From positions 1,423,487-1,447,168 of the forward strand of contig ML976982.1 of assembly GCA_010015675.1 (NCBI GenBank): a DNA stretch of 23,682 bases. The letters are read 5' to 3'. The position numbers and the translations under genes were made by a program. Of the stretch, positions 16,881-23,682 are shown in pieces; position 1 is the first letter of the stretch; each line of letters opens with the position of its first letter. Source of the DNA: Byssothecium circinans (lineage: Eukaryota; Ascomycota; Dothideomycetes; Pleosporales; Massarinaceae). A model generated the notes under the pieces. It saw nothing but the letters and a program-made list of their open reading frames with translations. It was not told where the DNA came from and searched no databases.

Positions 16881-17789
16881 TTACGTCTCGAAAACGTTTG
16901 CCAGCTCAGCAATGTCCTCCCTCGCCAGCAACTCCTGATCAGCCTTCAATCGCTGCTTCGCCGCTTCAAACACGCTCTTGCCGAAGAAAGCTCTGCTCGG
17001 AGGATTTTCCATCTTCGATAGAGCAAGAATACCCTTTGCAGCCTTCGCCGGGTCGTCAACCGGGAAAATCTTCGGATCTCTCATAGTATTGACAAACTCT
17101 CTCCCGTTCATATGGTCGTATGCAGTTACATCGATCTCTCCGAAGACCATGCCTAAGACAGTGAGGTCAGACACGCTTTACAAAATTACATAACGGAAAT
17201 TGGGGAAGGATTGCTCACTCTTGTCATGTGCGTTAGTAGCTAGACCACCAAAGATTGCAGTCGTAAGCTTGATATCCCACTCCGATTTCATCTCCTGAGC
17301 CAGACACTGCGTTATCGCTTCCAAAGCACATTTGCTGGCACACATGGCGCCAACCATCTGATACCCGAATAGCATGGTCACGGTACCAATCTGCAAGACT
17401 CGTCCTCCTGGCGGTGACTGTTGCCTCATCGTTTCAACAGCCTTCCGCGTCACACCAACCGCACTGAAGAAATTGGTGTCAAATTGTTGCTTGACTTGCT
17501 CATCCGTCAGTGTCTCGAGCGGGCCGATGAGACCGTTCGCAGCGTTGTTGACGACGACGTCGATTCGGCCGAACTTTTCGATGGAGGCTGTGAAGGCGGA
17601 GGCGATGTCGGAGGGGATGGTGACGTCAAGTTTTAGAGCGAGGTAGTTGGAGGGCGTGGTATCGGTGAATGTCATGTTGGTTGGGTCGCGAGTGGTAGCA
17701 ACGACGTGCTCGCCGGCTGAAAGGAACGTTTGGGCCATTGCATGGCCGAGTCCACGGCTAGCTCCTGTAATTAGAAAGACGCGAGGCAT
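16881..17789 (-). CDS. Short-chain dehydrogenase/reductase with altered active site
   Basis: This classical-type SDR has 280 aa in two exons, 17789-17219 and 17152-16881. The 66-nt intron uses GTGAGC..TTAG with a CTGAC branch site; splicing joins DKS to MVFGEID. The nucleotide-binding motif TGASRGLG is at 8-15, NNAA at 81-84 (usually NNAG) and the catalytic Asn is at 106. The active-site tetrad is broken: YxxxK reads MCASK, with Met149 in place of Tyr and Lys153 kept, and the Ser position is Thr136. Catalysis by the usual proton relay is therefore doubtful. The substrate is unknown. An upstream in-frame ATG at 17861 would add 24 residues, but the Rossmann fold starts right after 17789, so I prefer that start. 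The neighbours are gene-poor DNA and a dead transposon, giving no pathway hint. Confidence 0.87.
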
Positions 17790-18815
17790 TTTATAGCTGC
17801 AATGTGTATGAGGATTGATCCAGTACGTGAGAGGTGATAATGTTGCGGTGGGGTTAATCAAGACGGCCTGGTTGATATATATAGTCGTTGAAGGAACTGT
17901 GCCATGTGGATTTTATGCCGCGAAGTCTTTGGGCGTATTCTCAAAGAGAAAATACGCAATCCCAACGGTGGTGCTGCAGAAGCTTGTCGAGCTTACAGAT
18001 GATGTTATTGGTCTCCAGAGTTAATACGCCACACCAAGTCGCTAGTCTACTTTGGGAGCGTATTCCATTAAAGGAACGTAATAACCTCCCCCCCTGTATG
18101 GCGAAAGACACCTGCGTCCCGAAGGAAACCATGGGTACTTCGAACATACAGCGACTTTAATCTACACACACGCTCTTGTTCTTGTAAATAAACTATTAAC
18201 AATAGCTTTAGTACTTTCTTCAGCTAAGTATCGGGATGCATATTAAAATTACGCAATGTTGGCTGTCCTGTACTTCGTTACGCGCTCGACGTGCTCTGAT
18301 CCTGTAACAATATCTCTACTTCAACCACATCGCCATATCGTTTTATTAGCTAAAATCGAATTATGTTGATCTTAAACGTGCATTGCATCTCTCCACAGCA
18401 TCTCGAGGCCGTCTAAGTCCTGAACGTGGCGCAAATCGCATGTTCGCCACGCAGGTCGGTACATCCAACACGCCAGAGCTCTAGAAGGGGTGTTGCAGTA
18501 CGATTACGTAACTGCCGTTGCAACGCAGCATGAATCAGCACGTTTCCTTACACGTAGCCCAGCTTCTCGCTTGCCGCCGTCTAGCCATTTTTAGGATGAA
18601 CACGAAGGCCCTGTGTGCAGGAAAGAAGCACCGGCTTCATTATAGGTGACCAACGCCATTAGCGATGTTGCTCTAGCAGAGAGAACTTTTGCACAGCATT
18701 CAATACAATACAACAATAGACAACAGACTGTCGCTGTGACTTGATTGGCTGCTTTAAGGTGCAACAATCACAATATCCAGAGCGGCAAGCAATATATTTA
18801 CTATAATTCTTTGAT
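17790..18815. other. Intergenic region between SDR and pogo-type transposase
   Basis: About 1 kb without a supported gene. The left part is the SDR promoter. The rest, AT-rich around 18180-18370, may include the 3' flank and end of the pogo-type element. I did not find terminal inverted repeats. Short open frames on both strands (17815-18160) have no resemblance to known proteins. Confidence 0.45.
17875..17883 (-). promoter_or_regulatory. Candidate TATA box of the SDR gene
   Basis: ATATATATA lies 86-94 bp upstream of the chosen SDR start codon, a plausible distance for a fungal TATA element. It is the only such run near the gene. Nothing else supports it. Confidence 0.35.
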
Positions 18816-20504
18816 TCAACCTATGCGATGCTCAAAGTCAATAACAGAGCAGTACTCTGTCAACCCCATCGTTTCAATCTCGTCTACAGCCACTTCCACT
18901 TCGCTCTTCCGCGCCCTCTTCGCTGGCGTCTTCGCAGGTGCACAACTTTTGCGCTTCGCTCCACGCTTTCCTTTGAGCTTCCCTTCTAGCACCGCAACGT
19001 CCTTCGCATCACGCTTCGCTTGCGCTTCTACGATGTCGTTGTAGCTCATCACTTTTGCCTCCCCGACCTTAGTAGGCCTAACCGACTTGCGGCAATTGCT
19101 TTCGTTGTTCTGCTCAAACAGCAGCCGGTTTTCATCGAGGAGTAGAGCACGCTCAGCAAAGCACTTGGAGGCGGCGTTGGCCAGCTTCCGCAGACGATGT
19201 CTGTTTGGGGCGTCTAGTAGCGGAGTGTCACGGTCAATCTGGCTGTGCAGCGCAGTAAGAGCCTCTGATGTTACTGGTGTTTAGAGTGCTTCGGTATCTG
19301 TCATTGCATCTGTGTTATTTGGAACACGCAGCTCGGCTACTGGCTTCTGGATATCTTTGAGCACTCTGTATGGGCTGAACGGATATAGACCTGTCTTAGA
19401 CCAGCCGGACTTGATGTTCCGACTGGTAAACGCCTGCTCGTGCGCACGGCTGTAGAGAAGCGTGAAGTGCTGCTTGCCGACCGTGTTAGCCCCACCTCGA
19501 TACAGTTTCTCGACTTGCTCCCGGTATGCAGACTTCAGTGCGGCAAACACGCTCACGTCGCACGGCTGGAGCTTGTGCGAAGTGTGCGAAGGTATGCGGC
19601 AAAGGACGATGTTGTTCTTAAGACAGAATGTTAAGATTTCGAGCGACTCATGGGTACCGAAGCCATCGCAGATCAGTATGCGGGGTCTACCGTTCGCCTG
19701 CGATCTAGTCTGCGGATCGAACACCAGCCTAAGCCAGTCAAAGCTGATTTTAGAATCTGTATAGCCCGTCTGCGAGCAAGCAAAATGCCATCCAGGAGTA
19801 GGATGCGTAGTCCAAGTGCTACGATGGGTTGCAGCTGGCCATATGACCAGTGGATGCAGCGACCTACCGTCTGCGGAGATGCACTCGATGGCCGTCACCA
19901 TCGTCCGCTTGACACCCGCGCCTCGATACGTGCGCAGGTCGTCTTTGCCTACGAGGACCTTGAGCGAGCCGAGCATGCTCAACATGACTCCGGTCTCGTC
20001 CATATTGTACACATTCTCCGGTAGCACGTCGGCTCTATCTAGCTCTGGGCCAATAATGTCGAACCAATGCCGCACCTTGCCATAGATGTTCTTATCATGC
20101 CGGTTCCAGTCCAGTGCCTTGACCCTTTTCGCCTTGAGTTCGGGGTGGCGCTTGCAGAAGGCCTGAGGCCAGTTGTGGCCGGGAGGACGGATCGTCTCGT
20201 TTGCCGCAGGAGCTTGGAAGATGGAGGTCCGTTGACACACGATAACATGGGCTAGCGAACGCAGGTACTTGACTGGAATAGGAAATCCATTGTTAGCCAT
20301 TCGCAGTGCATACTCAACGAGGGCGTCTTCTTCAGACTCTGTGAGGTACTGTTGGCTTTTGGCCTTGTCCTGCATCGAAGGCCGTCCGTGAGCGCGGTGC
20401 CATATAGTAGTGTAAGGGATTTTTCTGGACCTTGATAAGGCTGCATAGGTTCTATTCTCTGTGGGATCGAGGCCTTCTGACAGCGCGAGCGTTGCGCTAT
20501 CCAT
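18816..20504 (-). pseudogene. pogo/Fot1-type DDE transposase, broken by one in-frame stop
   Basis: The frame from ATG at 20504 (MDSATLALSE) to the stop at 18816 would encode about 562 aa, but a TAA at 19283-19281 interrupts it after codon 407. The part before the stop carries a CENP-B-type helix-turn-helix region (about 1-140) and a DDE_1 domain with YNMDETG (Asp169), LICDGFGTH (Asp280) and LQPCDVSVF (Asp316), the DD35D spacing of pogo elements. The part after the stop continues the same frame. It shows the usual basic tail, with MSYNDIVEAQAKRDAKD at about 19049-19000 and GKRGAKRKS. The TAA sits before ACACCA and could come from CAA by one C-to-T change in CpA context, as RIP makes. The catalytic domain is complete, so a shortened protein might still be made. 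A longer start at 20609 is less likely. Confidence 0.85.
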
Positions 20505-21312
20505 TCTACGACCGTGATAGCGACAGTGATGATGCGAGTGGAGGAGCGCTGAGCAGCACGAAGCGGCACAGAGCAGCACCAGCAGAGGCCACGTCGCTTG
20601 CTCGCTCATGGGTATTTTTAGGCCTCGGCAGCGCTTAACTCACGCTTTTCCTCGTCTTAATTAGCTCCAAATAGCGGACCCTGCGCTGCTCAGAGCATTG
20701 CGGAGACTTTCTCATACATGAGCCCTGGTCACTCGATCGACTCCGGGGTCGCTCTAGCCATGCGACGGAGATGCACTGGCTCCAAAAACCTAATCGAGAC
20801 GTCGCGCTTGGTGCGAGGAACCGCACGCTACATACGATGGCTAGGCGGCGAGGACGTGAAGGTCTACCCAGCTGCGAGGCTTCTGCATTGCTATGGGAGC
20901 CCTAGGAACGTCCAACAACCAGCGGCTAGCTGTGCGGAGAGACATACCTGTCTCTAACGCGCTCCATAGAAACATCTCAAGAACCACCCGCCACAAGGTA
21001 ATGACGATCAAGACCTGCCGCATTCACCCAACACGACATAACCTCCATGTCGCGAGGATGCATCGTTTTGTACCTCTCGACACGGACTGCAGAAGGCCTC
21101 TGGTTAATTAGTTAACCTGCTGCGCGATTGCACCTGATGGGTTTTATCGATAAGATGCGGCGCAGCACAACGCACATCGCATGCAGCTGTTCAGCCTTGC
21201 TGCAGCAACCCCTCAGCCTGGGCGCTTACAACTTTACTGCCTATACGATGCCACGCTCCTCTCCAGAAGTTCTTCCATTCGCACTTACTTCGTCGGTCGA
21301 TTTCGTCTAGAT
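20505..21312. other. Intergenic region between transposase and second NLR
   Basis: About 800 bp between two divergent genes. It should hold the right end of the pogo-type element and the promoter of the NLR at 21313. Small open frames (20718-20957 and 20893-21111) resemble nothing I know. No terminal inverted repeat, tRNA or clear TATA box was found. Confidence 0.45.
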
Positions 21313-23682
21313 ATGGATCCGCTCAGCGTCACAGCCAGTATCATCGCAGTCCTCCAGCTCTCAGCCAAGGTCCTCGTGTATATAAGCGACGTGAGAGATG
21401 CGCCGAAAGAACGCTCGCACTGCGAGGCTGAGATATCGAACCTTTCCGCCCTACTTCGCGACCTACGAGATCACGTCCAGACAGGAGATCTAAGCCAGCC
21501 GTGGTATACCGCTGTCGCAGAGCTCGCAGCCCCTAAGGGGCTGTTCGACCAGTTCAAGCACGCGCTCGAAGCGCTGCAGAATAAGATAACAGATGGAGGT
21601 CGGCTGAAGAAAGTAGGCGAGGCGCTCGTGTGGAAGTTCAAGAAGGAAGAGGTTGCTGGCATACTGCACCGAATAGAACGTTTGAAAACACTGGTGGAGA
21701 TCGCTTTGCAGATGGACCACTTGTATGTCCTAACGGTAACTAAGATCGCAGAGCAAAGTCGCTTACATAAAGTAGCAAACTCTCTCAGGCTATCAAAGAC
21801 GATACCAACTTCGTTCGAACGCACGTGCCCGCAATACAGTCTGGCGTGGATAAGATCCAGCAAGATCAAGCCGATGCGAAGCATAGCAAGATAGTGGAAT
21901 GGATCTCGCCTACTGACTACCCCGCTCAGCAATCGGACATTATAGGTCGCAGACAAGAGGGGACAGGCCAGTGGTTTCTCGATGCGCCCGAGTTCGCAAG
22001 GTGGCTTGGTGAGCCGAAGAGCACTCTTTTCTGCTCAGGAATTCCTGGCGCTGGCAAGACCATGGTGGCCGCCATCGCGATCGACCACCTACTAAAGTCA
22101 GTGCAGAGCAGCTCGGTTGGGATTGCGTACGTGTACTGCAACTACAAAGCACAGGAAGAGCAGGATGCCTCTAGTATGCTGGCAGCCGTCGTTAAGCAGC
22201 TGGTGCAGGCTCGACCGTCGGCAGCGGAGCCTGTAGAGCGGTTGCATAAGCAGCATGCCGATCGAGGGACGAAGCCATCGCTCGAGGAGATCTTTGGCGC
22301 TCTCCGAGAAGTAGTTGCAAAGCACCCCACTGTCTATGTTGTGATCGATGCTCTAGACGAATGTCGAGACAGCGACGGCACTCGCAGCCGGTTTCTGTCC
22401 AAACTCCGAGACTTGCAAGCCGGAAAGGACGTTCGTCTTATGGCCACCTCGCGGTTCATACCTGAAGTCGAAGTTGACTTTCGAACAGCGGTGAGGCTAG
22501 AGGTACGAGCTAGCGACGAAGACGTGAGGCGATTTGTGGCCGGCCAGATGTATCGACTGCCTAAATGCATTCAGCGCGACCCTACGCTGCAGAAAATGGT
22601 GGAAGAGAAGATCCCAGAGAGAGTAGACGGCATGTTAGTCGTTTGTCCAGTCTGCGACGTCAGACTTACGAGTTTTTAGGTTTCTTCTTGCTCGCTTGCA
22701 CATCGATTCTTTGTCAGACAAGACAACAGCGAAAATGGTCAAGGCGACGCTAGCCAACCTCTCGAAAGGCTCAGCCGCGCTCGACGATGCATACAAAGAC
22801 GCTCTACAAAGAATTAAGAGCCAGTTAGTTGGCCACTACAAATTAGCCAAGAAAGTCCTGTCGTGGATTACGTACGCAAGGAGGCCACTCACCACGGCGG
22901 AGTTGTGCTGTGCCCTAGCGGTAGAGCCGGAGGAAGCAGATCTCGATCCGGAAAATATACCGGACGTTGAGGACTTGCTATCCGTGTGTGCTGGCCTTGC
23001 CGTGGTCGATCGGGAAAGCGCTGTTATCCGTCTCGTGCACTACACTACGCAAGAGTACTTCGAGCGCATCAGAGATACATGGAATCCAGGTGCTCAGCTG
23101 CACATTGTCTCTATATGCCTTACCTACCTGTCGTTCGACATGTTTAAGACGGGTAGCTGCTCCTCTGACAAAGAGTTTGAAGAGAGGCTTGAGGAAAGCA
23201 AGTTCCTAGACTATGCAGCCAAGCACTGGGGAGAGCATGCAGTAACGGTTGAAGGTAAGGTGTATGAGCTAGCCTGCTCGTTTCTTTCAGACATGAAGTT
23301 AGTTTCAACCGCTACACAGGCTTTCTTAGTCCCAACATATAATTATACGGACTACAGCCAGGCGTACCCCAAGGGCAGCACAGGATTACATCTTGCAGCG
23401 CGATTCGGATTGTCGGTTACACTAGAGGATATGCTTCCAAGTCAAGGAGAAGAGAGAGCCATTGCGTTGCAAAAGAAGGATAGCTACAGCCAGACTTTAT
23501 TGTATCTCGCAGCAGAGAACGGTTATTGTGGGACGACAGAGCTGCTCCTCGACAAGGGCGCCGACGTCAACGCGGAGGGTGGAAGATACGGCAACGCACT
23601 CCAGGCGGCTTCGGAGGGAGGCCACGAGGCGACTGTAAAGCTGCTGCTCGACAAGGGCGCCGACGTCAACGCGCAGGGTGGA
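21313..23682 (+). CDS. NLR protein: Helo-like N-terminal domain, NACHT, ankyrin repeats (partial)
   Basis: The gene starts in the window and runs off its right edge. The exons are 21313-21722, 21776-22633 and 22680 to the end, giving 757 residues so far. Intron 1 (21723-21775, GTATGT..GTAG) joins MDH to FKLSQAIKDD. Intron 2 (22634-22679, GTTAGT..TTTAG) joins VDGM to FLLARLH. The last exon stays open for 1003 nt. Residues 1-200 match the fungal STAND N-terminal domain of Helo-like type (MDPLSVTASIIAVLQL start). The NACHT domain has Walker A GIPGAGKT (225-232), Walker B VVIDALDE ending at about 332, and a sensor-like MATSRF. A helical region follows, with RRPLTTAELCCAL and VRLVHYTTQEYF, typical of the winged-helix part. 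Ankyrin repeats begin near residue 655 (STGLHLAA). Relatives act in fungal non-self recognition; the Helo-like part may act on membranes. The function here is inferred. Confidence 0.92.
23530..23682 (+). repeat. 99-bp-period ankyrin repeats with near-identical DNA
   Basis: The word GACAAGGGCGCCGACGTC, encoding DKGADV, begins at 23551 and again at 23650, exactly 99 bp (33 codons) apart, and the downstream AACGCG is also identical. The array continues beyond the window, so its unit number cannot be read here. Confidence 0.85.

Noticed and set aside
20747..20758. 12-bp word GGTCGCTCTAGC shared with 6919-6930 in the NLR 3' flank
   Set aside because: Shared 12-mers are expected by chance in a window of this size, and the homology does not extend beyond the word.

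Overview
The window is a piece of a filamentous ascomycete genome (Pezizomycotina). Short introns of about 46-88 nt with GT..AG ends and CTNAC-like branch sites interrupt the genes. The gene content is fungal: a class III-type chitinase, a chitin synthase, NLR (STAND) proteins with fungal N-terminal domains, and Tc1- and pogo-type transposons. I cannot name the genus. The left 6 kb looks like ordinary metabolic sequence. From about 6.8 kb to the right end it is an accessory, transposon-rich NLR region.

Left block (1-6204). After the tail of an ORF cut by the window edge come three genes of amino-sugar polymer metabolism: a secreted GH18 chitinase (+), a chitin-synthase-like GT2 with five exons (+), and a nucleotide-sugar 6-dehydrogenase (-). 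The last two converge tail to tail with 50 bp between them. The dehydrogenase carries the active-site signature of the UDP-N-acetylhexosamine branch, not the UDP-glucose branch. The three genes could therefore make and trim a carboxylated chitin-like polymer; that is inference.

Middle block (6823-15079). A complete NLR gene on the minus strand encodes patatin, NB-ARC and TPR domains (five exons, about 1129 aa). Its TPR part is an exact 126-bp-period tandem array. An inverted copy of its two flanks, with 3.5 kb of gene body deleted, lies at about 14415-15079. Between the two copies sit an intact Tc1-type DD34E transposase and a convergent gene of an unnamed fungal family with a Cys/His/Trp motif. 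Differences between the two NLR flanks include TpG/CpA versus TpA changes in both directions, as repeat-induced point mutation (RIP) would leave.

Right block (15080-23682). About 1.8 kb without a convincing gene is followed by a short-chain dehydrogenase (-) that has Met where the catalytic Tyr should be. Then comes a pogo-type transposase (-) broken by one in-frame TAA, and the first 757 codons of a second NLR (+): Helo-like N-terminal domain, NACHT, then ankyrin repeats with a 99-bp period, running off the window. Its last exon has no stop inside the window.

The most interesting candidates are the chitinase/synthase/UDP-HexNAc-dehydrogenase trio and the pair of NLR genes with different architectures, both with near-identical C-terminal repeats and both embedded among transposons and gene debris.
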